DNA of 64,000 bases, taken from NCBI GenBank assembly GCA_965229625.1, contig CBDDJJ010000002.1, forward strand, positions 1,302,001 to 1,366,000, given 5' to 3'. The DNA comes from JANQIO01 sp965229625 (GTDB taxonomy: Bacteria; Pseudomonadota; Gammaproteobacteria; Pseudomonadales; Halieaceae). Under the pieces are notes generated by a model. It was not told the origin of the DNA and ran no database searches. It worked only from the letters and a program-made list of their open reading frames with translations. Within the stretch, counting starts at the first letter, position 1, and each line of letters opens with the position of its first letter. Shown here piece by piece: positions 44,603 to 53,571 of this stretch. A program made the position numbers and the translations under genes.

Positions 44603-46408
44603 CTAGAACAGGTATTGCACCCGCATGGTGGCGCCGAAGCCAGTGTCTTCACCGGCCAATGGCTTGTCGGTTTCGCTGTAGACGAAATTGATGCTGGTGC
44701 GGATTTTGTGGCGATACCAGCTACCGCCCACGGTCAGAGAGCGCAGGTGGTTGTCCGGGTCATCGTCGGCTTCACCGTAGGTAAAACTGCCGCGCGCAAA
44801 CACCTCGAAGATGTTGCGGGCGCCCACCTGCAGCGGCGCCCACAGGCCCCATTCCGGGCGGTAGGCACGGACTTCGCCGGTCAGGTAGTAGCCCACTTCC
44901 ACGAAGCCACCGTAGCCAGTGGCATCTTCCTGGCCGCCCTGGTAGTTGGCCACATAGGCCTCAGACGAGATGTGCAATGAGCCACGGGAAAACAAAGCCT
45001 CGATACCAACGATCCCGGCGCGATCCGCATTGAAGCGGGCCAGCACCAGGCGGTCGGTTTCCTGGATTTCCGGACGCGGGTCGATGCGGTCGAACTCACC
45101 CTCGCGCAGGGTGAAGGACAGACCGGTGTGCAGCCCGCCGCCATAGCGCTCACGGCCGAAAGTCACCCGCCCGGTAAGGGCGACGTCAGTATCGTTGGTG
45201 TTCTCCAGGTCCTCGCCAAACAGGCCGATACTGGTGGTGACAACGGTCTGGGACGCATCGGAGAACAGCAGGTAGGTGTCCCCCGGGCTGAGGTCAAACC
45301 ACTTGTTATAACGGACCCCCAACCCGCGCCAGCCGCCAAATACCGAAGTGGGCGCCGAGCGCTCCATCGGTGCGTTGAACTTGTTACCCAGCAGGTTTTC
45401 CTGTGACATCGGCTCGAGGACATTGCCCAGCGTCAGGGTGTAGGCCCGCTCCTCGTCTACCCGCCGGAAGTACAGGTCACGCCAGATATTCGACTCCAGG
45501 TCGTACTGCGCCTTGACCTCGCCCCCCAGGTTCAAGGTGGAGCGCACAATCACCTCGGCCCGCCGCACGGCGGTGTCGCTCTCGCTGTTGCCGTCGCTGC
45601 GGGCGTTCAACAAATCCTCGTAGCTGTATGCGTCGTACTGGACACCGCCCCCTACCCAAACGTGCAGGCGGTCAAACAGCACGACGTCGCCGGACTCCCC
45701 GGTAACATTGCGGAGAATAGTCTGGTCATCGTGCATGGCGACCGTGGTTTGCTCATCGGCCAGTACCTCCACCGCCACCTGCTCTTCAGGCTCGGCCTCC
45801 TCCTGTTCCAGGTTTTCCTCCGCGGGCTCAAGCCGCTCTTCGGGAGACTCCGGGACTTCTTCCAGCGCCAGGGCCTCGGTATCGAAAGTCGCCTCCCCCC
45901 ACCAGTTGCCCTCCGCCGCGGGGTCGCGAAGGATAAAAATGGGCTTGCGCTTGACCGAACTGGGCCGAACCGGCTCCAGTTGCAAGTGCTCGGGCGCACC
46001 GGCGATGAGCTGTTCGCGGGTGACCTCCGTCGGAGCTGTATCAAGCGCCACTTCGAAGAACAGCCGCTCCAGCTTGTCGACTGCCTCATCGACACTGTCG
46101 GGTGGCTCCCCCGTATAACGCCCGTCCGCGCCGCGCAGGTACAGGGCTTCCTGGTAGAGGGCGTGGTAGGCATCGCGCTGCTCGGCCGCAGACAGCGAGG
46201 ACTCGGCGATGTCGCGCATCTGCTGGCGCAGGAGGGTGATGGCTTCATCGACGGTACGTGGCCCCGGCTCCGGGTTTGCCGCATCCTTCAACACCAGGGG
46301 CAGTGTCGGGTCAGCGGCCGGCTCGGCGGCAGGATTTTCCTGCGAGCGCAGTACCTGCGCCGAAACCATCGGCGCCAGGCAGAGCAGCAGAATAAGGGAA
46401 ACTCGCAT
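44603..46408 (-). CDS. OprO/OprP-like phosphate-selective porin
   Basis: ATG at 46408 gives 601 residues with signal peptide (VSLILLLCLAPMVSAQ). A long, acidic, partly helical N-terminal region (about 20-235, with EEAEPEEQVAVEVL) precedes the porin barrel (about 240-601). The barrel shows the OprO/P pattern LHVWVGGGVQYDAYSY, RRAEVIVRSTL, LTLGNVLEPMS, MERSAP, and ends in RVQYLF with terminal Phe. The N-terminal extension is longer than in classical OprP. Substrate selectivity cannot be read from the sequence. Confidence 0.85.
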   Translation of the reverse strand: MRVSLILLLCLAPMVSAQVLRSQENPAAEPAADPTLPLVLKDAANPEPGPRTVDEAITLLRQQMRDIAESSLSAAEQRDAYHALYQEALYLRGADGRYTGEPPDSVDEAVDKLERLFFEVALDTAPTEVTREQLIAGAPEHLQLEPVRPSSVKRKPIFILRDPAAEGNWWGEATFDTEALALEEVPESPEERLEPAEENLEQEEAEPEEQVAVEVLADEQTTVAMHDDQTILRNVTGESGDVVLFDRLHVWVGGGVQYDAYSYEDLLNARSDGNSESDTAVRRAEVIVRSTLNLGGEVKAQYDLESNIWRDLYFRRVDEERAYTLTLGNVLEPMSQENLLGNKFNAPMERSAPTSVFGGWRGLGVRYNKWFDLSPGDTYLLFSDASQTVVTTSIGLFGEDLENTNDTDVALTGRVTFGRERYGGGLHTGLSFTLREGEFDRIDPRPEIQETDRLVLARFNADRAGIVGIEALFSRGSLHISSEAYVANYQGGQEDATGYGGFVEVGYYLTGEVRAYRPEWGLWAPLQVGARNIFEVFARGSFTYGEADDDPDNHLRSLTVGGSWYRHKIRTSINFVYSETDKPLAGEDTGFGATMRVQYLF

Positions 46409-46448
46409 TCCGAAACTATAAGCAGCCCACAGGTTGGCAACAAGCAGG

Positions 46449-46473
46449 CACAAAAAAGCGGGCCGCAGCCCGC
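46449..46473 (-). terminator. Intrinsic terminator downstream of the diiron gene
   Basis: On the minus strand AGCGGGCTGCGGCCCGCT forms a GC-rich stem-loop followed by TTTTTTG, 26 bases after the stop of the diiron protein gene. It separates that gene from the porin gene. Confidence 0.85.
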
Positions 46474-46498
46474 TAGTCGTGAGATAGCAAACCGATGA

Positions 46499-47764
46499 TC
46501 AGGCGCCAGCCGCCGCGCTGGCCGCTTCCTTCTCTGCCAGCACTTCCGCCATGGGGCGGCCGGTGATCGGGCAGGTTTCCTGCTGGGCGAGGCGCTCGGC
46601 GACGATTTTTTCCATCTGTTCCTTGATGGCCGCCTGCTCGGCGGACTGTTCCTCGGTCACATCCAGCGGACGCTCCATGGCCTTCCAGTCGATGTCGCCG
46701 TCATCGGGCAGGTTCTCGAAATCGAGGATGCCCAGCTCTTCGAACTTGGGTCGAATCTTGTCGGTCATCAGGCCGATGCGCTTGAGATTGGGGATCACGC
46801 GCTGGAACAGCAGGTCGCGGAAGGTGGACATCACGAAACCCTCCATGACCCGCTGGCGCGCTTCTTCCACGTCCCAGCCGAAGTGGGCGAACACGTCGGT
46901 GGCCACCAGGCGCTCTCGACTGACCACGCAGGCCTCGTAGGCAAACTGGGCACGCTCCTCCTTCTCCTCATCGGACAGGGTCTTCACGAACTCTTCCAGG
47001 TAATTCACGCCGAAGGTGACGTGGCGGGCCTCGTCGCGTACGACGAGGTAGATAATGTCCTTGAGGACTTCATCAGGTGTGGTTTCACGCGCGGTGTTGA
47101 AGGCCGACAGGGCCAGCCCTTCGATAATGATCTGCATACCGATGAATTTCAGGTCCCAGCGAGGATCGGTCAGGATCTTGTCGAGAATACTCTTCAGGCT
47201 GGTGTTGATCGGGTACATCAATCCAATGCGCTGCTGGATGTACTTGTTGAACACCTCGACGTGCCGGGCCTCGTCAAAGGTCTGGGAGGCAGCGTAGAGC
47301 TTTGCGTTGAACGTGGGTGCGCAGGAAGCAAGTTGTGAAGCCACCAGCAGGGCGCCCTGCTCACCGTGCAGGAACTGCGACAGGCTCCAGGAATTCTGGT
47401 GGAGCCAAAACTCGCGCTTCTGCTCGTCCGACAGCGCCACGTAGGGTGGGTAGTCGGTGAGATTCATCAACGCCGCGCCCTGCTCGAAGTCTTCTTCAGG
47501 CCATGGCCGGTTCCAGTCGATATCCATTTCCGCATTCCAGTTGAGTTCCTTGCCGAGCTCATACAACTTCTTGATGCGGTTGTCCTGGATGGTGTAGTCC
47601 CAGTTGTAGGCACCGGTCAGCGGCGTGGAAAAAATCTCTGCCACCTGGTCGACGTGCTCGTTGGTCAGCTTGTCGTCTATGTCATCCGGGTCATCCTGCC
47701 GACGGGCCGAACCGGCAAAGTTCTGGATCTTGCGGGGGGTTTCTTCCATCCACTGCAGCTTCAT
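46499..47764 (-). CDS. Ferritin-like diiron protein, probable oxidase/oxygenase
   Basis: ATG at 47764 (GAGGAG ten bases upstream) gives 421 residues. Six carboxylate/histidine ligands have the spacing of a four-helix diiron site: Glu135 (HGEQGA), Glu165 and His168 (FDEARHVEV), Glu215 (IIEGLA), Glu245 and His248 (RDEARHVTF). This fits the R2-like/ferritin-like superfamily, whose members oxidise fatty acids, amines or generate radicals. The C-terminus has a TCPITGRPM motif of unknown use. A divergent AraC regulator 149 bases away is likely its controller. Specific reaction unknown. Confidence 0.82.
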   Translation of the reverse strand: MKLQWMEETPRKIQNFAGSARRQDDPDDIDDKLTNEHVDQVAEIFSTPLTGAYNWDYTIQDNRIKKLYELGKELNWNAEMDIDWNRPWPEEDFEQGAALMNLTDYPPYVALSDEQKREFWLHQNSWSLSQFLHGEQGALLVASQLASCAPTFNAKLYAASQTFDEARHVEVFNKYIQQRIGLMYPINTSLKSILDKILTDPRWDLKFIGMQIIIEGLALSAFNTARETTPDEVLKDIIYLVVRDEARHVTFGVNYLEEFVKTLSDEEKEERAQFAYEACVVSRERLVATDVFAHFGWDVEEARQRVMEGFVMSTFRDLLFQRVIPNLKRIGLMTDKIRPKFEELGILDFENLPDDGDIDWKAMERPLDVTEEQSAEQAAIKEQMEKIVAERLAQQETCPITGRPMAEVLAEKEAASAAAGA

Positions 47765-47913
47765 GGTGACTATCTCCTCGATCACACGGCCCGTTCTCGT
47801 CAACGACCTGGTGAAAACTCTGCCGGGCAGCCCCTCTGCCGCGCGGCCTCTTTTCTTCGAGCATCCAATATCTGCGCAATTAGTGCTTGTGAACAGGGTA
47901 ATCTGTTGTCAAA

Positions 47914-48963
47914 ATGTGGTCATATATGGCCATACATAGCTCCTCAACGCCCGCCCAGTACACGCTGATCCTGCTGGATCTCGCGCGCCAGCGCGGTGTC
48001 GCGCCGGCCCAGCTACTGGACGGCACCGGCATGACCGAGAACGCCATGGCCAAGCTGGGGGCGCGCGTTCCCGAAGAAGTGTTTTCCCAGGTGGTGGAAC
48101 GGGCCTACGCTCTCACCGGCGATCGCGCCCTGGGCCTGCACCTGGGCAAGCGACTCAACCTCAGCGCCCACGCCACCGTGGGCCAGGCCTTCATGACCTG
48201 CGAAAACCTGGAACAGGTCCTCAACTTCCTCCTGAAGTACTACCGCATTCTCGCCCCGGGCCTGGAGCTGACCTATGCCCAGCGAGACGGGCGCTGCTGG
48301 ATTACTGCCCACACGGCCTGGCAGGACGAGCGACCGGAGTTCAGCTATGAGGTACTGTTCGCGGCGTTTGTGCACAGCATCAATCTGCTGCTGAACAACC
48401 CGGCGCTGGAGTACCGCGTGGAGTTCCCCTATCCCGAGCCCGAGTACCTCGAGGAATACCGGGAGTTGTTCGGTGAAGACCTTTACTTCATGGCCCACGA
48501 AGCGTGCATTTCCATTCCCGAGCAGTGGCTGGCCGTGGAGCTACCCTCCTCCAATCCAGCCTTGCTGGCGCTCTACGAGCAGGAATGCCGGCGCCTGCTG
48601 GCAGACCTGCAGGAAGACGGCTCCCTGACCGAGCAAACCCTGCAACTGCTACAAAAGCTGGAAGGACACTATCCCCAGATGCCCCAGGTGGCGGACATGC
48701 TGAGCATGAGCCCGCGCACCTATCGGCGCCGCCTGGCCGCGGAAGATACTTCTTTCCAGCAGCTGCTGGACCAGGTGCGTACCCAACACGCGATCCACTA
48801 CCTGCGCACCACCCGGCTGCCGCTGGCCAGTATCGCCTTCATGGTGGGTTTCAACGATGTCTCCAATTTCCGGCGCGCCTTTATCAAGTGGACGGGGCGC
48901 ACGCCGCGGGAAGCCCGCGAGGGCGTCGCCGACAGCGCGATCGGGGCCGTCCCGGGACGTTAG
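47914..48963 (+). CDS. AraC-family regulator, OruR/ToxR-type sensor
   Basis: The 349-residue protein has the arabinose-binding-type N-terminal domain found in OruR-like regulators (GVAPAQLLDGTGMTEN, NLSAHATVGQAFMTC) and a C-terminal AraC HTH pair (PQMPQVADMLSMSPRTYRRR, LASIAFMVGFNDVSNFRRAF). Such regulators often control degradation genes. It is divergent from the diiron gene. ATG at 47926 is an alternative start, because a near-palindrome overlaps the first codons. Confidence 0.9.
   Translation: MWSYMAIHSSSTPAQYTLILLDLARQRGVAPAQLLDGTGMTENAMAKLGARVPEEVFSQVVERAYALTGDRALGLHLGKRLNLSAHATVGQAFMTCENLEQVLNFLLKYYRILAPGLELTYAQRDGRCWITAHTAWQDERPEFSYEVLFAAFVHSINLLLNNPALEYRVEFPYPEPEYLEEYRELFGEDLYFMAHEACISIPEQWLAVELPSSNPALLALYEQECRRLLADLQEDGSLTEQTLQLLQKLEGHYPQMPQVADMLSMSPRTYRRRLAAEDTSFQQLLDQVRTQHAIHYLRTTRLPLASIAFMVGFNDVSNFRRAFIKWTGRTPREAREGVADSAIGAVPGR
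47917..47932. promoter_or_regulatory. 16-bp near-palindrome, candidate operator
   Basis: TGGTCATATATGGCCA is symmetric except for one mismatched pair and covers the first codons of the AraC gene in the divergent region. A role as autoregulatory operator is inferred only from symmetry and position. Confidence 0.35.
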
Positions 48964-48966
48964 CGC

Positions 48967-50040
48967 GTGGCAAAAGCGATTTCGGTATATGCCGGTAAGA
49001 CCGCTCGCGCGCGACTGGCAACGGAGGGCTGGAAGCCGGAACTGTTCGACACCCTGGTGGGTGCCTCGGGCGGACCGAAATTTCTTGGCCTGGCAGGACT
49101 GGACCGTTTCCTGTTCGGCGACTTCCTGCAGCGCAGCCAGCACCCGCTGCACCTGATCGGCTCTTCCATTGGCACCTGGCGCCACGCCGCGCTGGCGGCG
49201 CGCGACCCGGTGGCGGCACTGACCAGCCTGCACGAGCGCTACCTGAACCAGAGCTACGACCCCGCCGACCCGCGGCCGCGTACCGTGATCGTGGGAGAAC
49301 AGTGCCAATGGGTGGTAGATGGCTATCTCGAAGGAGCCGACCTGGAACTGCTTTGCGATCATCCCCGCTTTATTACTCACGTGGTCACCGCCCGCGGCCG
49401 CGGCCCCAACAGTGCAAAACACCCGGTGCCACAAGCCGCCGGCATGGTGCTCGCGGGCCTCAGCAACGCGCTCAACCGCAACCTGCTGCAATCCTGGTTC
49501 CAGCGTGTGGTGTTCAGCTGCCGGGGATTTGAGGATCTGGATTTCGAGTTCGAGGACTTCGATACCCTGCATATCCCCCTGAGCCTTGAGAACGCCAAGC
49601 CGGCCCTGCTGGCATCCGGATCGATTCCTTTCCTGATGCCCGGTGAACGCGATGTGGCCGGCGGGCCGCCGGGACACTACTGGGATGGCGGCATCGTTGA
49701 CTATCACTTCGACTTCAGCAACCACCGCGGTGAGGGCCTGGTGCTCTACCCGCACTTCAGAGCGGACGTGACACCGGGCTGGTTCGACAAATTCCTCCCC
49801 TGGCGCGACACGGACCCCGGGTTGCTGGACCGGGTGATCCTGGTGTGCCCCTGCCCCGAGTATCTCGCGAGGCTCCCCTTGGGCAAGATTCCGGACCGCA
49901 ACGACTTCGCGAAGTTGGACCACGAGGAGCGCGTGGCTTACTGGCAAACCTGCGTGGATAACAGTGACGCGCTGGGCGACGCCTTCGCCGAACTGGTGGA
50001 CGGGGACGATCCCCTGGCCGGGGTTGAACCCTTCGAATAG
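48967..50040 (+). CDS. Patatin-like phospholipase
   Basis: The 357-residue protein starts at GTG 48967, three bases after the regulator stop. Patatin features: the N-terminal glycine loop LVGASGGPKFLGLAG, nucleophile elbow HLIGSSIGTWR (G-x-S-x-G), and the Asp-Gly-Gly of the dyad in HYWDGGIVDYHFD. It would act as a serine acyl hydrolase or lipase in the cytoplasm; no signal peptide. Probably co-transcribed with the AraC gene. Confidence 0.88.
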   Translation: MAKAISVYAGKTARARLATEGWKPELFDTLVGASGGPKFLGLAGLDRFLFGDFLQRSQHPLHLIGSSIGTWRHAALAARDPVAALTSLHERYLNQSYDPADPRPRTVIVGEQCQWVVDGYLEGADLELLCDHPRFITHVVTARGRGPNSAKHPVPQAAGMVLAGLSNALNRNLLQSWFQRVVFSCRGFEDLDFEFEDFDTLHIPLSLENAKPALLASGSIPFLMPGERDVAGGPPGHYWDGGIVDYHFDFSNHRGEGLVLYPHFRADVTPGWFDKFLPWRDTDPGLLDRVILVCPCPEYLARLPLGKIPDRNDFAKLDHEERVAYWQTCVDNSDALGDAFAELVDGDDPLAGVEPFE

Positions 50041-50084
50041 AGGGTCAGGTCGCCCTCCCGGCGCGCTGGTGCGGCCGCAGCCGC

Positions 50085-50360
50085 TTAGCTGATATAACGG
50101 TCCAGGTAGTCGTCCACCACCCGTCGTATCGGGCCTTCAAAGACGTGCGCCATCAGGCCCAGCGATACCTTGACGTGCACCGCCTCGTCGTCGATTTCCA
50201 GACGCCCGTCGACACCGTTGCCACGCATGGTCACCACATCGCCCTGCCAGCGAGCCCGCACGCCATACTGACTCTCCAACTGATGAGCAAGATCTTCAGC
50301 CGTACTGCGCACCTCGTCGCGCGGCTGTGTGTAGGTACGACTGACGCTGAACCCGGCCAT
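50085..50360 (-). CDS. Polyhydroxyalkanoic acid system (PHA_gran_rgn) protein
   Basis: The 91-residue protein matches the small PHA-granule-associated family: FSVSRTYTQPRDEVRSTAEDLA, then GVRARWQGDVVTMRGNGVDGRLEI, then GPIRRVVDDYLDRYI. In other bacteria such genes accompany PHA synthesis clusters; none is in this window. Stand-alone, convergent with the patatin gene. Confidence 0.85.
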   Translation of the reverse strand: MAGFSVSRTYTQPRDEVRSTAEDLAHQLESQYGVRARWQGDVVTMRGNGVDGRLEIDDEAVHVKVSLGLMAHVFEGPIRRVVDDYLDRYIS

Positions 50361-50442
50361 GGTCGCCTCCCGGCGGTGTGTTTTTCTTCCAGTCTAGTCC
50401 ATCGGATCGGGCCACATTCGAATCGCGGCATGGCCCCGCTCG

Positions 50443-51318
50443 TCAATGGGCCTGGGCCCGCATCACCACCCAGTTACCTACCATGACCAGCGCCATCCCC
50501 AGAATTGAAACCACACTCCATTGATAACCCTCAATGGCAGTGGAGATGGCCAGCGCCACCAGCGGAAACAGCAAGTTGGCATACCCCGCCCGGTCAGCAC
50601 CAATATTCCCCACCAGCGTCAGGTAGGCCCAGAACGCGATCACGGAACCGAACACCACCAGGTACATCAACGAAGCGACGTAAGCTGCCGAGGTGTCGAA
50701 CTCAATGCTGACCCCCACCAGCAACGCAGCAAGGTACATGGCCACCGCCCCGTAGCCCATGGCCCAGACATTCCCCACCAGCAGCGGCAGGTCGTGAAGC
50801 TTGTTGCGAGCCGCGATGATGTTGCCAAATGACGCCAGCAATGTGCCCGCCAGGCAATACAGCAGCGCGACGAAACTGGCATCGGTCAGGCTGAAAGCCG
50901 TCAACTCCGGCCAGAACACCAGGCCCATACCCAGCAGGCCGATGAGTCCGCCCAACACTACGCCGGAGTGTACCGGGTTGCCGAGAAACAGCGCGCCGTT
51001 GAGCACGTTGAACATCATGATGCCGGCAAACACCACCGATACCAGGCCACTGGCGAGCACCATTTCGGCGTTGTACACGAAGAAGTAATTGCCGCAGAAC
51101 AGGCACAGGCCCTGCAACAACAGGAACGGGTGGTGCTTTGCCGGCAGCCGCAGGGACTGGCGCCGCAGCAACAAAAACAGCAGGATCAACAGCGCCGACA
51201 GGGCGAAACGATGGGCGATAGACGCCATCGGGTCGACCACCCCCAACTGGTACTTGATGGCAATCCAGGTCGAGCCCCAGATCAGTACCGTGAGGCTATA
51301 GAGAAACCAGCTGGTCAC
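50443..51318 (-). CDS. DMT-superfamily (EamA) permease
   Basis: GTG at 51318 overlaps the stop of the GFA gene by four bases (GTGA) and gives 291 residues; the ORF extension upstream is a shadow. Ten hydrophobic helices in two EamA repeats are visible, with the first-repeat signature WGSTWIAIKYQLGVVDP and second-repeat GSVIAFWAYLTLVGNIGADRAGY. Members export metabolites or amino acids. Substrate unknown. Confidence 0.88.
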   Translation of the reverse strand: MTSWFLYSLTVLIWGSTWIAIKYQLGVVDPMASIAHRFALSALLILLFLLLRRQSLRLPAKHHPFLLLQGLCLFCGNYFFVYNAEMVLASGLVSVVFAGIMMFNVLNGALFLGNPVHSGVVLGGLIGLLGMGLVFWPELTAFSLTDASFVALLYCLAGTLLASFGNIIAARNKLHDLPLLVGNVWAMGYGAVAMYLAALLVGVSIEFDTSAAYVASLMYLVVFGSVIAFWAYLTLVGNIGADRAGYANLLFPLVALAISTAIEGYQWSVVSILGMALVMVGNWVVMRAQAH

Positions 51319-51713
51319 ACCTGCCGCGGCAGCTCGTCGGCGAGCTCCAGCCAGGACACATGGGAATCGAAATACACGTGGCCCTCGGGCTGGCGGTCGA
51401 TGTCGCCCTGGATGTTGCTGCGGCAGATATGCAGTTCGCCGGGCCAGCGCTCGCTGCGAAACAGGAAACTGGACCCACACTTGCCGCAAAAGCCACGCTG
51501 CCCCTGTGGTGATGAGGCAAACCAGGTGACGTTGCCCTCACCGACCGTGAAAGCCACGTCTTGCTCCCTGAAGCCGACAAAAGTCACCACACCGGCGCCG
51601 TGAAAGCGCTGGCACTGGGTACAGTGGCAATGCGCGCACCACAGGCTGGGCAGGCGTGCTTCAAAGCGAACGGCGCCGCACAGGCAACCGCCGGATACTG
51701 TGTTGTCGGGCAT
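51315..51713 (-). CDS. GFA-family zinc protein (formaldehyde-activating-enzyme-like)
   Basis: ATG at 51713 gives 132 residues. The GFA zinc ligands are present: SGGCLCGAVRF, CAHCHCTQCQRFHG and FCGKCGSSFLF. The founding enzyme condenses formaldehyde with glutathione, but most GFA paralogues have unknown substrates. Coupled to the DMT permease. Confidence 0.88.
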   Translation of the reverse strand: MPDNTVSGGCLCGAVRFEARLPSLWCAHCHCTQCQRFHGAGVVTFVGFREQDVAFTVGEGNVTWFASSPQGQRGFCGKCGSSFLFRSERWPGELHICRSNIQGDIDRQPEGHVYFDSHVSWLELADELPRQV

Positions 51714-51783
51714 GACCGCTCCCGGGACGTTGGGCCAGAGAGCTAGCCTAGGCCATATCCGCCGGGAGTCAATCGGGTTGGAA

Positions 51784-52647
51784 TCAACGGTTGATGAACT
51801 CGCTGGCGTACCAGTTGAGCTGCTGGAGCTTGGTCTCCAGGTCGTGGTCCGGCTCCGACTCATAGACATTGCGGAAAGCGATGATCACGTCGGTGATGCC
51901 AATCGCTTCCAGCTCCTCAATGCCCTCCCTGGTGAACGCGTCCTGGCCAGTGGTGAACACCCGGAACGGCTTGTCGGCGGTGCCCAATTCGTCGCGGTAC
52001 TGGTTGATCTTGCCAACATAGCCCCGCAGTTCATCCAGGGATGCGCCGGCACACATCCAGCCATCATTGCGGGCCGCACGTTTCAGCGCGACATCGGCGT
52101 GACCACCAACGAGGATGGGCGTAGGTTCCGACGGCACCGGGTTCATCCTGGCAGCGGGCATGTCATGCAGCTCGCCCCGGTAACCAAAATAGTCGCCCGA
52201 CTCGAGCCCGCGCAGGATGTCGATCTGTTCATCGATGCGCTTGCCACGTTTCTCGAACGGCACCTGGGCGACGGCGAAGTCTTCCGCCCAGGGGCTGATC
52301 CCCACGCCGAAGTCGAAGCGGTTCCCGCTCATCACATTGATGCTCTGCACCTGCTTGGCGACGATGGCGGCCTGGCGGATCGCCAGTTTGTAGACAAAGG
52401 TGGCGAAGCGGATCTTCTCCGTGACGGCCGCCATGGCCATCACGCCAATCAGGGACTCGATAAAGGGCTCGGTTTCGAGGAAATGCCGGCTACCGTCAGC
52501 GTTGTAGGGATAGGTGGAGGAGCACTCCTGCGGATAACAGAGGCTGTCGGGCGTGGTGATGCCATGAAAACCGGCGGCCTCGGCCGCTTTGGCGAGGGGC
52601 AGGTAGTGGCTGGAGTCACACATGCCGATCTGGTAACTGAAGCGCAT
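51784..52647 (-). CDS. LLM-class (luciferase-like) oxidoreductase
   Basis: ATG at 52647 (GAGGA seven bases upstream) gives 287 residues with a luciferase-like TIM barrel: AAEAAGFHGITTPDS, TEKIRFATFVYKLAIRQ, VMSGNRFDFGVGISPW and TPILVGGHADVALKRAAR. These are FMN- or F420-dependent monooxygenases or dehydrogenases. In a proteobacterium FMN is more likely unless F420 synthesis genes exist. Preceded by a 156-base gap and not obviously in an operon. Confidence 0.85.
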   Translation of the reverse strand: MRFSYQIGMCDSSHYLPLAKAAEAAGFHGITTPDSLCYPQECSSTYPYNADGSRHFLETEPFIESLIGVMAMAAVTEKIRFATFVYKLAIRQAAIVAKQVQSINVMSGNRFDFGVGISPWAEDFAVAQVPFEKRGKRIDEQIDILRGLESGDYFGYRGELHDMPAARMNPVPSEPTPILVGGHADVALKRAARNDGWMCAGASLDELRGYVGKINQYRDELGTADKPFRVFTTGQDAFTREGIEELEAIGITDVIIAFRNVYESEPDHDLETKLQQLNWYASEFINR

Positions 52648-52803
52648 GGAAGGTCCTCGTCGCATCCGGTGTACGTCAGGCAGATAACTCTATCCTTGCG
52701 AATTGCGACATGCCATGAACGGCCGCGGGACTACAGGCTTGGGCCAACTATTTAGGCTCCTCGGGCTGCGTGCAGGCCAGGGCGACTACGCCGCGGCACG
52801 GTC

Positions 52804-53571
52804 CTAGCGATAGCGCACCCAGAGCCCGTCCGGCTCGTCCACCACATCGATGCGCACACTGTACGCCACCGCCAGTGCCGGATCTTGCAGCACCTGCCGC
52901 GGCGAGCCCTCACACACAAGCTGGCCGCGATCCAGCGCAACCAGGCGGTCACAGAAACGCGCCGCCAGGTTGAGATCGTGCAACACCACCAGTACACCGC
53001 CGCCGTCTGCGGCGTGGGCACGCAGAGTGCTCATGACCTGGAGCTGGTGAAACGGATCGAGCGATGCCACCGGCTCGTCGGCGAGGATAAACCCTGGCTC
53101 AGTGGCAAACACCCGGGCCAGCATCACCCTCGCCCGTTCCCCTCCCGACAGCGTGGTAACGATCCGCCCCCGCAGTGATTCCGCATCGGCGGCGGCGATC
53201 GCCCGGTCTACTGCTTGCTGGTCTGCCGCCGCGAGGGACTGCCACCAGGCGCGATGGGGTATGCGCCCGATTTCGACCACCCGCTCCACCTGCAAGGGCC
53301 AGTGGGCGGGCGCGCCCTGGGGCAGGTAGGCCAGCAGGCGGGCACGCTCGACTGCGGAACGTGTCAGCAGTTCACCACCGTCGAGCAGCACGCGACCCGC
53401 CTGTGGCGGCTGCAGGCCGGCCAGGATTCTCAGCAGCGTGGTCTTACCGGCGCCGTTAGGGCCGATCAGGCCGACCATCTCACCGCGGGCCAATCCCAGA
53501 GATACGCTTCGCAGTACCGGTACCTCCCGGTAGCGGAAATCAATTTGCTCTGCGCGCAGCTCGCTCACCAT
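52804..53571 (-). CDS. ABC transporter ATPase, FecE/BtuD/HmuV type
   Basis: The 255-residue protein has Walker A GPNGAGKTT (about 38-46), Q-loop LPQGAPAHW, signature LSGGERARV, Walker B FILADEPVASLD and switch His in VVLHDLNL. Sequence style matches ATPases of iron-siderophore, heme and cobalamin importers. Its start overlaps the permease stop by seven bases. Third gene of the importer. Confidence 0.93.
   Translation of the reverse strand: MVSELRAEQIDFRYREVPVLRSVSLGLARGEMVGLIGPNGAGKTTLLRILAGLQPPQAGRVLLDGGELLTRSAVERARLLAYLPQGAPAHWPLQVERVVEIGRIPHRAWWQSLAAADQQAVDRAIAAADAESLRGRIVTTLSGGERARVMLARVFATEPGFILADEPVASLDPFHQLQVMSTLRAHAADGGGVLVVLHDLNLAARFCDRLVALDRGQLVCEGSPRQVLQDPALAVAYSVRIDVVDEPDGLWVRYR

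Noticed and set aside
48649..49947. 432-codon minus-strand frame
   Set aside because: Antisense to the AraC and patatin genes, both supported by motifs.
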